Positions 1 to 7,296 of a DNA stretch of 17,676 nucleotides are shown in pieces. Below the pieces are notes generated by a model. That model made no database searches, was not told the DNA's origin, and saw only the letters and a list, made by a program, of their open reading frames with translations. The DNA lies in NCBI GenBank assembly GCA_035761265.1, contig DASTRL010000268.1, positions 1 through 17,676 on the forward strand, written 5' to 3'. The DNA is from CADEED01 sp035761265. GTDB lineage: Bacteria; Pseudomonadota; Gammaproteobacteria; Steroidobacterales; Steroidobacteraceae. The position numbers and the translations under genes are program-made. Each line of letters begins with the position of its first letter. Position 1 is the first letter of the stretch.

Positions 1-1559
1 TGGCTGTAGCGCGTCAGCAGGTCCGCGATCTGCCGCGCTTGTGTGTCGCCGAACGTGGCGCGCGCCCAGCGCGCCGGGTAGTCCGCCAGCGCGTCGGGCG
101 TCATTGCCTCCGGATCCCAGGCCTGGTCCATGAAGAAGCTCAGCGGGAATTCCATGGGCTTTATGTCGCCCACGTTGACGATCCACAGCGCGCGGGCGCC
201 GCGCCGGTACGCGAGGTCCATCTGCTGCCAGGTCTTCTCGATCTGGTTGGTATTCAACCACTTGTAGTTGCGCGGTCCGCCGACGTAGTCGAAGTGGTAG
301 TACACGCCATAGCCGCCCTGGCGCGCGAGATCGCCGGTGGGCAGCCGCCGGATCTGCCCCCAGTTGTCGTCCGCGAAGAGCAGCGTGACGTCGTCGGGCA
401 CCTTCATGCCGTGGTCGTAATAGTCCTGCACTTCCTTGTACAGCGCCCAGACCTGCGGCTGCATTTCGGCGGGGCGGCCCGTGACATCGCGGATGATGTC
501 GCGCTGCGCGGCCACGATGGCCTCCAGTAGTTTGGTGGCCGTGCCCTCGGCCATCGGCTCGTCGCCGTCGCCACGCATGCCGACGGTCACCACGCATTCG
601 TATGGATGCCCGTGATTCCACATGCGTTCGATGCCGCCGCGCCAGAACTTGCGCAGGTTGTCGCCGTTGGTCGTGTAGTCCCACTTGCCGCCCGTGACGC
701 CCTGGTCCTGGTTGCGATGCCACTCCGCCTGCGCGCGCGTCATGGGCTCGTGGTGCGAGGTGCCCATGACCACGCCCATGGCATCCGCCAGCACCATGTT
801 GTTCGGGTCGTCGTCGTTGAAGGCGCGGGGCTGCCACATCGCCGGCCACAGGTAGTTGCCCTTCAGGCGCAGCAGCAGCTCGAACACGTGCTGGTACATC
901 TTCGAGTTGGCGCCGCCGAAATGCTTCTGCGCCCAGGTGCTGAAGGCCGGCGCCTCGTCGTTGATGAAGAAGCCGCGGTAACGCACCTTCGGCTGGTCGC
1001 GCCGCGCGCCGGCGGTGAGGTACACGTCGGACTGGTGCGCCACGGGCACATCCGCGAACCACACCCAGGGCGATACGCCGATTTTCTGCGAGAGATCGTA
1101 AAGCCCGAACACGGCACCGCGGCGATCCGAGCCGGCGATGACCAGCGCGCGCGGCACGTTCCGGAATGGTTTTTCGACGACGATTTGCTTGTACGCCTCC
1201 CACTGGCCCGCCAGATCCGAGACCTTGATCTTGCCGGCGCGGGCCAGCTCGTCGATGGCGGCGCTGTGCCCCACCACGCCCGCGATGATGAGCTCGCCGC
1301 GCGCCGCGGAGAGGTCGGACGGCCGCTGCGGCGCCTTGCCTCCGACGCGCTCGAGATCGGTCGCAAAGTTTTCCGATGCCAGCTTCACCGCGGAATTCGC
1401 CGACGATTCGATCAGCAATGCCGCGGGCGTGCCCTGCCGTATCAGCGGGAAGCTGGTCTTCGTGGGCTTGGCGCACACGGAGACGGGCTCGTTGCAGGCG
1501 AAGGCCGGCGAGCCTGCGGCGAGGACGAGGATGGCTGTGAGGCGGACGATGGATTTCAT
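1..1559 (-). CDS. GH115 xylan alpha-1,2-glucuronidase, secreted (3' end beyond window)
   Basis: The frame is open from an ATG at 1559 to the left edge, giving 519 codons without a stop. The protein starts with a Sec-type signal peptide (MKSIVRLTAILVLAAGSPAFA). Stretches typical of glycoside hydrolase family 115 follow: FFINDEAPAFSTW (Asp201-Glu202), then VFELLLRLKGNYLWPAMW, MGTSHHEPM, and YDHGMKVPDDVTLLFADDNWG near the left edge. GH115 enzymes remove (4-O-methyl-)glucuronic acid from glucuronoxylan side chains, usually in the periplasm or outside the cell. Full family members have roughly 800-1000 residues, so the C-terminal domains are outside the window. No good Shine-Dalgarno sequence precedes the ATG. 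The start is chosen because of the signal peptide, and it lies 35 bp after the stop of the membrane protein upstream, so co-transcription is possible. Family assignment is from recalled motifs; catalytic residues were not assigned. Confidence 0.88.
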   Translation of the reverse strand, partial: MKSIVRLTAILVLAAGSPAFACNEPVSVCAKPTKTSFPLIRQGTPAALLIESSANSAVKLASENFATDLERVGGKAPQRPSDLSAARGELIIAGVVGHSAAIDELARAGKIKVSDLAGQWEAYKQIVVEKPFRNVPRALVIAGSDRRGAVFGLYDLSQKIGVSPWVWFADVPVAHQSDVYLTAGARRDQPKVRYRGFFINDEAPAFSTWAQKHFGGANSKMYQHVFELLLRLKGNYLWPAMWQPRAFNDDDPNNMVLADAMGVVMGTSHHEPMTRAQAEWHRNQDQGVTGGKWDYTTNGDNLRKFWRGGIERMWNHGHPYECVVTVGMRGDGDEPMAEGTATKLLEAIVAAQRDIIRDVTGRPAEMQPQVWALYKEVQDYYDHGMKVPDDVTLLFADDNWGQIRRLPTGDLARQGGYGVYYHFDYVGGPRNYKWLNTNQIEKTWQQMDLAYRRGARALWIVNVGDIKPMEFPLSFFMDQAWDPEAMTPDALADYPARWARATFGDTQARQIADLLTRYS

Positions 1560-1594
1560 GGTCCGCGAAAGCTACCGGGGTATGCGCGCTTTCG

Positions 1595-2308
1595 CTACCC
1601 GCCCGACAGGCCGGCCATCCAGCGACCGACGTGCCCCCAGGCCTCCGAGCGCGCCACCCACACGCGGAAGGGCCAGGACAGTATGAGCAGCGTGCCGCCG
1701 ATCACGTAGACGGGATGCAGCAGCCGGTACTTGACCCAGTCGTACGCCACGCAGCACATGACGAACGCGGCGGTGACGCTGGTCTGCAGGAGCAGGAAAT
1801 GACCCGTTGCGCCCGACAACATGATCAGTCGTGCCACGGCCGGGGGCAGCACCACGATCATGGCCAACGTCATGAGTCGCTTGTGATATTGCGCGCGCCG
1901 GCGCAGCAGAACGGCGGCGGTGACCAGTGACGCGAACGTGACGATGATGAAGAGCGGCACGAACACGAAGTGAGGCGAAGTCATACCCATGGGGCGCGGC
2001 CGCGGCGCGCTCGCCGACGCGATGACGGTGAGCATCCCCAGCACGAATACCAGCGCGGCCAGCGCCGCGCCCGCCACCCCGAGCCGCATGTGCGCGCGCA
2101 CGTTGTTCGCGGCGATGAGACGGGTCTGCACGATGAAGAGGATCATCCAGCCCGTGAACACCACGCCATGCAGCAGCGTGATCACGTCGATGGGCGGCAC
2201 GTCGAACCAGTACCGCAGGTATAGCGTGCGCGCGAAACCGGCGAGCACCACCAGTCCGAGAGCGATGCCTATGGCGGGATAGAAGCGGGGGCGGACGACG
2301 GCTGCCAT
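1595..2308 (-). CDS. seven-helix integral membrane protein, paralogue 1, function unknown
   Basis: This 237-aa protein is almost entirely made of hydrophobic helices. I count seven, starting at about residues 9, 42, 76, 113, 143, 168 and 197. Short polar loops carry repeated landmarks: MAAVVRPRFYP at the N-terminus, LLHGVVFTGW, QTRLIAA, RRRAQYHKR and LHPVYVIGG. The same landmarks appear in the next gene upstream, so the two are tandem paralogues. The start has a good ribosome site (AAGGA, 8 nt before ATG). I do not recognise a named family. The histidines placed at helix ends (LHG, YHKR, LHP) could suggest a haem- or quinone-linked role, but that is a guess. It lies 35 bp before the GH115 gene on the same strand. 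Confidence 0.8.
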   Translation of the reverse strand: MAAVVRPRFYPAIGIALGLVVLAGFARTLYLRYWFDVPPIDVITLLHGVVFTGWMILFIVQTRLIAANNVRAHMRLGVAGAALAALVFVLGMLTVIASASAPRPRPMGMTSPHFVFVPLFIIVTFASLVTAAVLLRRRAQYHKRLMTLAMIVVLPPAVARLIMLSGATGHFLLLQTSVTAAFVMCCVAYDWVKYRLLHPVYVIGGTLLILSWPFRVWVARSEAWGHVGRWMAGLSGG

Positions 2309-2592
2309 GTGGCGGGTCCTTGTTCTTTTGAGCGGATGCTACGCCCGCGATCGCGATGTGCAAGGTGTTCGCGACCGCGCTGGCCGGGCCCGCGTGTGCC
2401 GCACCGCGCACGCGCTGCGGGGGTCGGCAGCGCGGCGCAGGCGGTCTTCACCAGCCGGGTATTGCGTGGGACTGGCAGCGCAAGGGTGCGCGCGTGCTGC
2501 TTACGTTCCGCTTACGCGGCCGCCAGCCAGCGCGCGAACGCCCCCAGGGCGCGCGCACGCAAACGGCGATGCGGGATGACAGCGCACATGGC
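2309..2592. other. intergenic spacer between the two membrane-protein genes
   Basis: No convincing gene was found in this 284-bp GC-rich spacer. It must contain the 5' region of paralogue 1. On the minus strand a weak promoter-like pair, TTGCAC and TAGCAT with a 16-nt spacer (about 2338-2365), straddles the 10-bp palindrome CGCGATCGCG at 2346-2355. Neither hexamer is close to consensus. A short direct repeat, GCTTACG-ttcc-style (GCTTACG twice, about 2500-2517), is also present. The spacer suggests that paralogue 1 may have its own promoter rather than relying on read-through. Confidence 0.35.
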
Positions 2593-3309
2593 TCACATCC
2601 CCGCGCCGACGCACGCGATCCATTCGCCGATGAGCTGGTACCACTCGCTGCGCCCGGCGAGCAGGCGCAACGGCCAGAGAGCCACGATCGCGAGCCCGCC
2701 GATTGCGAATACCGGGTGCACGATGCGATGTCGGCGCCAGTCGTGGATCAGGCACCAGGCGATGAACAGCGCGGGGACGACCGGCACGAGGTAGGTCCAA
2801 TGCTCGCGCATGCCGAGCAGCGTCAGCACGCGTGAGGACGGTGGCGTGAGCACGGCGATCATGGCCAGAACCATGAAGCGCTTGTGCAACCCCGCGCGAC
2901 GGCGCAGCGCCACTCCGAGACTCACGAACGTGGCGAACATGCCCAGGCTGGTGACTCCCACCACCGTGAACTGCGGCGGCGTGAGCCCGGAAGGGTGGAT
3001 GCGCGGCTCGTTGGCCTTCACGGCCATGGTGGCAAAGCCCACCGCCAGGATGAGCGCGGCCAGTGCCACGGCGGCCGTGCCCAGCTTCATGTGCAGGCCC
3101 ACGCGATGCGCGGCCACCAGCCGGGTCTGGGCGACGAATATCACCAGCCAGGCGGTGAACACGGCGCCATGCAGGTGCACCAACGTCGTGAGTGGCGGCA
3201 GGTCGGTCAGGAAGCGGAAGTAGTAAGTCCGTGAGAATCCAATGAATATGAGCAACGCCACTGCCAGCCCGATCTGCGGGTAGAAGCGCTTGCGTACGAC
3301 GGCAGCCAT
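2593..3309 (-). CDS. seven-helix integral membrane protein, paralogue 2, function unknown
   Basis: This 238-aa multi-pass membrane protein is clearly homologous to paralogue 1 along its whole length: MAAVVRKRFYP, HLHGAVFTAW, QTRLVAAHRV, RRRAGLHKRF, HPVFAIGG. The frame stays open further upstream, but the start at 3309 is preferred for two reasons. The N-terminus then matches that of the paralogue exactly, and a Shine-Dalgarno GGAG lies 8 nt upstream. That start overlaps the start codon of the divergent winged-helix gene within CCATGG, so this gene's ribosome site and probably its promoter lie inside the other gene's DNA-binding-domain coding sequence. Function is unknown. The shared arrangement suggests the winged-helix protein could regulate this membrane protein. 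Confidence 0.8.
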   Translation of the reverse strand: MAAVVRKRFYPQIGLAVALLIFIGFSRTYYFRFLTDLPPLTTLVHLHGAVFTAWLVIFVAQTRLVAAHRVGLHMKLGTAAVALAALILAVGFATMAVKANEPRIHPSGLTPPQFTVVGVTSLGMFATFVSLGVALRRRAGLHKRFMVLAMIAVLTPPSSRVLTLLGMREHWTYLVPVVPALFIAWCLIHDWRRHRIVHPVFAIGGLAIVALWPLRLLAGRSEWYQLIGEWIACVGAGM

Positions 3310-4430
3310 GGTTGCGACTCCAGTAGTGCAATTCGACGGCTGGACGGTCAATCGCGTCTCCGGCGAGATCGCGCGCGAAGGTCGCCTGGCGCGCCTGCCG
3401 CAGCGGCCGCTGCGCATTCTCATCGAGCTCTACGACCACGCGGGTGAGGTGGTGAGCCGCGAGCATCTCGTGAAAGTGCTATGGCCCGCGGGCGTCGTCT
3501 ATTTCGACAACGGTCTCAATGTGGCCGTGAGGAAATTGCGGGTGGCGCTGGACGATGTCGGCGACGTGCCGCGCTACATCGAGACGCTGCCTCGCGTGGG
3601 ATACCGGTTCATCGGCAATCGCTCCCGGGCCGACGCGGGTTCCGCCGATGCCGGGAAAAGGGGTGGACCCTATACGCGCATCACCCTGGTGATCAGCATC
3701 GCGGCGCTGGCGGTCGCGCTGGGGCTGGGCTGGTGGCTCGGCACCGGGGGTTCGATCACGAATGATGCGCCGCAGGAGCAGCCGCATCACGTTCCGAGCA
3801 TTCGCGCGCGCGAGCTGTACCTGGAAGGATTGAGCCTGCGTTCGCGCCGCGATCTGCCGGGCGCGCAGCTCCTCTCGCGCGAGAAGTTCGAGGCGGCGCT
3901 GCAGGAGGATCCCGAATACGCGCAGGCCTGGGCGGCGCTCGGTGAAAGCATCTCGGCCGCGGTCATTCGCCAGGACCTGACGCCGGGCGCGGGCGTGCCG
4001 CGGGCCCGGGCGGCGGCCGAGCGCGCGGTCGCGCTCGACGACAGCGTGGTCCCGCGGTGTCCTGGGACGTGCTTTGGTCGCGAGCGGTGACCTGGAAGGC
4101 GCGCTTGAGCAGTATCTCGCCCGCCAGAATCCGTCTATCTACCAGGGTGATCTGGGCGTGGTGTACGCCAGACTCGGGCGACGCGAGGAAGCGCTGCGCG
4201 AGATCGAGCGGCTGGAGCGGCACGGGCGCGAGGGTTACAGCGTCGGGTATGACCTCGCGCTCATCTACACCACGCTCGGCGATCTCGACCGGGGCTGCGA
4301 GATGCTCATGCGCGCGGTCGGCGACGGATCGGTGCTGGTGAACTGGATACGGCTGGATCCGCCGCTGGACCCGCTGCGCGGGCGGAAGTGTTACTCGGAC
4401 GCTGAGGAACGTTTGTTCGGCGGTTCCTGA
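3308..4430 (+). pseudogene. winged-helix/TPR transmembrane regulator, interrupted by a frameshift
   Basis: The first frame (ATG 3308 to stop 4090) encodes a Trans_reg_C (OmpR/CadC-like) winged helix at residues about 8-103, with VVSREHLVKVLWP and the end motif YIETLPRVGYRFIG. A membrane helix follows at about 125-145 (ITLVISIAALAVALGLGWW), then TPR-like helices. After RAVALDDS (about 4045) this frame loses all TPR character and stops at 4090. The adjacent frame takes over without a gap (GVLGRALVASGDLEGAL, then the usual ending YDLALIYTTLGDLDRG and LDPPLDPLRG) and stops at 4430, directly before a terminator. This is best read as one gene of about 373 codons broken by a small indel between about 4045 and 4070; the usual PEAH-like link between TPR helices is missing there. 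It could be a true mutation or a read error. Unlike the 744-aa homologue in this window, it has no TolB-like domain. Confidence 0.8.
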
Positions 4431-4461
4431 GGGGACAGCCCGTTCAGGTCTGTCCCCTTTT
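4431..4461 (+). terminator. rho-independent terminator
   Basis: A perfect 8-bp inverted repeat, GGGGACAG at 4431-4438 and CTGTCCCC at 4450-4457, has an 11-nt loop and is followed at once by TTTT (4458-4461). It begins on the base after the TGA that closes the second half of the winged-helix/TPR gene. This supports 4430 as the natural 3' end of that gene. It may also stop transcripts of the convergent S9 peptidase gene, whose stop codon lies at 4486, but there is no T-run on that side. Confidence 0.75.
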
Positions 4462-4485
4462 GCTAGGAAACGGAGAATGTCCCCA

Positions 4486-6528
4486 TTATTTCAGGGCGTC
4501 GGAGAGGCCGGGGACGTTGTTGGCGCCTTCCAGCACCTGCAGGTTCGCGCCCTTGAAGTCGTCGCCGATGGGCTGGTAGCGGCCGCCGAGGCATTGGCTG
4601 AGGAAGCCTTCGGCGATGGCGTAGAAGGAGGTGCGGTTCGTCGGGCGCGCGAAGCCGTGGCCTTCTTCGGGGTACAGCACGTAGGTCACCGGCAATCCCT
4701 TGGCCTTCATCCCGTCGACGATCTGCTGCGACTCCGCCTTGTTGACGCGCGGATCGTTGGCGCCCTGCGCGATCAGCAGCGGCTTCTTGATCGCGGCGAC
4801 GCGCGAGATCGGTGAGCGTTCGGCGAGCAGCTTCCTGCCCTCCTCCGTGCGCGGATCGCCGACGCGCGTCGCGAACTCCTCGAAGAAGCTCTTCCAGTAT
4901 GGCGGGATGGACGCCAGCAAGGTGTTGAGGTTCGACGGACCGACGATGTCCACGCCGCAGGCGAAGGTGTCCGGCGTGAAGGTGAGGCCGACGAGCGTGG
5001 CGTAGCCGCCGTACGAGCCGCCATAGATCGCCACCTGGTCCGGCGTCGTGATCTTTTCGTTGACGGCCCACTGCACCGCGTCGAGCAGGTCGTCGTGCAT
5101 CTTGCCCGCCCACTCCTTGTTGGATGCGTTGATGAAGTTCTTGCCGAAGCCGGTGGACCCGCGGTAATTCACGGACAACGATGCATAGCCGCGGTTCGCG
5201 AACCACTGCGCCTCGGCGTCGAAGCCGTAGTTGTCGCGCCCCCAGGGGCCGCCGTGCACGTTGAGCACCAGCGGCACGGGCTTATCGGGCCGGCCGTCGC
5301 CGTTCGAATCCGAGCCCGGCGGCAGCGATAGATAGGACACCAGCGTGAGCCCATCGCGTGCCTTGAGCTCCAGCGACTGCATGGGCACGAGGGGCGCGCT
5401 GGCCAGTGCCGGCCGCTGGTCGAACAGCTTGATGATGGCGCCGGTCTTGCGCTCGTACAGATAGGCGACGGCCGGCGCCTGCGCATCGTCGGTGGCCAGC
5501 GTCCACATGGAATCGTCGAGCGTGCGGTTGGTGATCACGAAGCCGTCGCCGAGCTTGTTCGTCAGCAGCTCCACGTCTTTCTTGACCGAGGGATTCAGCA
5601 CCGTGATCTCGGGCTTCAGATAGTTCACCGTGTACGCCTGCGGTGCCGCCGTCTTCGGCTCCAGCCACACCTGCTCGACGTCGGCGAGATCGCTCGAGCC
5701 CAGCACCGTGGTCTTGCCGGTGGCGAGGTCCACGCGCTCGAGCGCGGCCTTGTCACGGCCCACGGAGGACTGCAGCAGCGCGGTCTTGCCGCCGGCTTCG
5801 ATGGCGAGCGGCGCGGAGGTCAGCGAATCCTCCTGGCCGATCTTGAGCAGGGTGACCCACTTGTCGCCGACGCGGCGGAACAATTCCGTGCCCTCCGGGT
5901 CGTTCTTGAGCGCGAGCCTGGGCTTCAGGTCGAAGTCCACCAGGTAGCCGGCCATCTCGTCGTCGTTCTTCTCGACCATCGTGCGGTTGCCGGTGGCGAT
6001 GTCCACCAGGTACAGGTCGTGCCACTCGGCCACGCGATCGTTGAGGCCCACGGCAACGACGCCCGGCTTCTTCCACGACAGGTCCACGATCTCAGCGCGC
6101 GCGCCCTTGTACGGAGTGATGTCCTTGTCCGTGTCGGTGACGACGTCCACGGCGTGCACGTGGAAATTCTCGTCACCGTCGTCGTCCTGCAGGTAGAGCA
6201 CGTGCCGGTTGTCGAAGGCCCAGAAGTGCTGGCGGATGCCGCGCTTGCGATCGTTGGTGATGGGCTTGGCCGCATCGAGCTTGCCGCGCTCGGCCAGCCA
6301 CACGTTCAGCACGCCGTCGCGCGGCGCGATGAAGGAGATGTACTTGCCGTCGGGCGAGATGCGCGCCTGCACCTTGTCGGGGTTGCCGAACAGCGCCGAG
6401 CGCGGGATGAGCGGCACGCCGGCGACGGCATCGGCGGCCCTGGCGGCTGCCGGCGTCTGGGCGGCGGCGATGGCGGGAATGGCGAGGATGGCGGTGAGAA
6501 CGCCGGAAGCGAGCTTGTTCATGGACAT
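4486..6528 (-). CDS. secreted S9 family prolyl-oligopeptidase / acylaminoacyl-peptidase
   Basis: This 680-aa serine peptidase has an N-terminal signal peptide (LASGVLTAILAIPAIAAAQ), a long beta-propeller-like region at about residues 40-400, and a C-terminal alpha/beta-hydrolase domain at about 420-645. The catalytic triad is visible: Ser505 in GGSYGGY, Asp592 in GANDPRV and His624 in EEGHGFA. The oxyanion region NVHGGPWGRD is also present. Just before the hydrolase core, SDSNGDGRPDK looks like a calcium-binding loop and is common in bacterial secreted S9 enzymes. The family cleaves short peptides, often after proline or from acylated N-termini; the exact specificity cannot be read here. AGGGG lies about 4 nt before the chosen ATG. 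A second Met two codons later is an alternative start. The gene converges on the winged-helix/TPR pseudogene and diverges from the ParD/ParE pair. Confidence 0.93.
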   Translation of the reverse strand: MSMNKLASGVLTAILAIPAIAAAQTPAAARAADAVAGVPLIPRSALFGNPDKVQARISPDGKYISFIAPRDGVLNVWLAERGKLDAAKPITNDRKRGIRQHFWAFDNRHVLYLQDDDGDENFHVHAVDVVTDTDKDITPYKGARAEIVDLSWKKPGVVAVGLNDRVAEWHDLYLVDIATGNRTMVEKNDDEMAGYLVDFDLKPRLALKNDPEGTELFRRVGDKWVTLLKIGQEDSLTSAPLAIEAGGKTALLQSSVGRDKAALERVDLATGKTTVLGSSDLADVEQVWLEPKTAAPQAYTVNYLKPEITVLNPSVKKDVELLTNKLGDGFVITNRTLDDSMWTLATDDAQAPAVAYLYERKTGAIIKLFDQRPALASAPLVPMQSLELKARDGLTLVSYLSLPPGSDSNGDGRPDKPVPLVLNVHGGPWGRDNYGFDAEAQWFANRGYASLSVNYRGSTGFGKNFINASNKEWAGKMHDDLLDAVQWAVNEKITTPDQVAIYGGSYGGYATLVGLTFTPDTFACGVDIVGPSNLNTLLASIPPYWKSFFEEFATRVGDPRTEEGRKLLAERSPISRVAAIKKPLLIAQGANDPRVNKAESQQIVDGMKAKGLPVTYVLYPEEGHGFARPTNRTSFYAIAEGFLSQCLGGRYQPIGDDFKGANLQVLEGANNVPGLSDALK

Positions 6529-6627
6529 CGGACCCCTGAAGCCGTGTGTCGTGGCGGTGGAGTATATCGACCGTGGCCGGCGCCGTTTGGTTGCCGCGAC
6601 GTCACGAGGGAATTGCCGGACCAGGCG

Positions 6628-6656
6628 TTGGCATCATTCGGCGCGTGTGCTACTTT
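6628..6656 (+). promoter_or_regulatory. predicted sigma70-type promoter of the ParD/ParE pair
   Basis: TTGGCA (6628-6633, five of six consensus bases) is followed after exactly 17 nt by TACTTT (6651-6656, three of six). Transcription would begin at about 6662-6664, only 2-4 nt before the antitoxin ATG at 6666. No Shine-Dalgarno sequence precedes that ATG, so a leaderless or nearly leaderless message is implied. Confidence 0.4.
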
Positions 6657-6665
6657 TGTGTCGCC

Positions 6666-6947
6666 ATGGCAGAGACCACGACCATCCGGCTGCCACCCAA
6701 GTTGCGCGCGCGCCTGCGCGCCATCGCAAAGGACACCGATCGCTCGGTGCACAGCCTCATCATCGAGGCCGTCGAGAAGCATGCGGCCTACGAAGAACAG
6801 ATGCGCAGCCTCGTGAAAGAGGCACTCGCGGCGGATGCGGAGATCGAGCGCTCGGGTGAGGTCTACAGGGCCGAAGACGTGCACGCCTGGGCGCGCAAGA
6901 TCGCCCAGGGAGTGGCGAGTCCGCGACCCCGACCGTGGCGCAAGTAA
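6666..6947 (+). CDS. ribbon-helix-helix antitoxin (ParD/CopG-like)
   Basis: This 93-aa protein opens with a classic ribbon-helix-helix motif: a TTTIRLPPKLRARLRAI strand and helix, then DRSVHSLIIEAVEKH as the second helix. A charged C-terminal tail follows, suited to wrapping the toxin (about residues 45-93). Such proteins dimerise, bind their own promoter and neutralise the partner toxin. The toxin gene starts inside its last codons, with a 13-bp overlap. The ATG at 6666 was chosen over an upstream in-frame extension because it starts exactly at the strand motif and sits just after a promoter-like pair. ParD is the likely class; CopG-type is the alternative. Confidence 0.85.
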   Translation: MAETTTIRLPPKLRARLRAIAKDTDRSVHSLIIEAVEKHAAYEEQMRSLVKEALAADAEIERSGEVYRAEDVHAWARKIAQGVASPRPRPWRK

Positions 6948-7228
6948 TCTATTCGGCGCGCGCGCTGGAGAATCTCGAGCACGCGTTGCAATTCTTGTTA
7001 GCGGAGAATCCGTCGGCGGCAGTTGCCGCCGCCGCGGCCATCGAATCCGCGGTCAACGCGCTCGCCGCGCATCCGCTGCTCGGCCGCCGCGTCGAAGGCG
7101 ATATCAGGGAATTGGTCATCTCTTTCGGGGCGACGGGCTACATCGCGTTGTACCGCTTCGTGGTCGAGGAGGACCAGGTGCGCGTACTGGCACTGCGGCA
7201 TCAGCGCGAGATCGGGTACCTGCCTTAG
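6935..7228 (+). CDS. RelE/ParE superfamily toxin
   Basis: This 97-aa protein has the ParE-like fold signature: an N-terminal strand (AQVIYSARALENL), two helices, HPLLGRRVEG, then RELVISF...YIALYRF and the C-terminal strand VRVLALRHQREIGYLP. Its start is GTG, overlapping the antitoxin gene by 13 bp, which implies translational coupling. ParE toxins poison DNA gyrase, whereas RelE relatives cut mRNA on the ribosome. The HPLLGR and ALRHQRE motifs favour the ParE branch. The domain looks intact, with no truncation. Confidence 0.87.
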   Translation: MAQVIYSARALENLEHALQFLLAENPSAAVAAAAAIESAVNALAAHPLLGRRVEGDIRELVISFGATGYIALYRFVVEEDQVRVLALRHQREIGYLP

Positions 7229-7296
7229 CGGAATTTCCGCCGGTGCGCGACATCCAATGTGGCATGCTCGCCGCCGGCAATCCCAGGGAACGTCCG

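Noticed and set aside
606..1709. Long plus-strand open frame (367 codons) opposite the GH115 gene
   Set aside because: It is antisense to a gene with a signal peptide and clear GH115 motifs. The product is Arg/His/Ala-rich with no domain, as expected for shadow frames in GC-rich DNA.
2501..3466. Minus-strand open frame (321 codons) overlapping membrane paralogue 2
   Set aside because: Its product is His/Arg/Ala-rich without helices, while the overlapping frame encodes a membrane protein homologous to its tandem neighbour.
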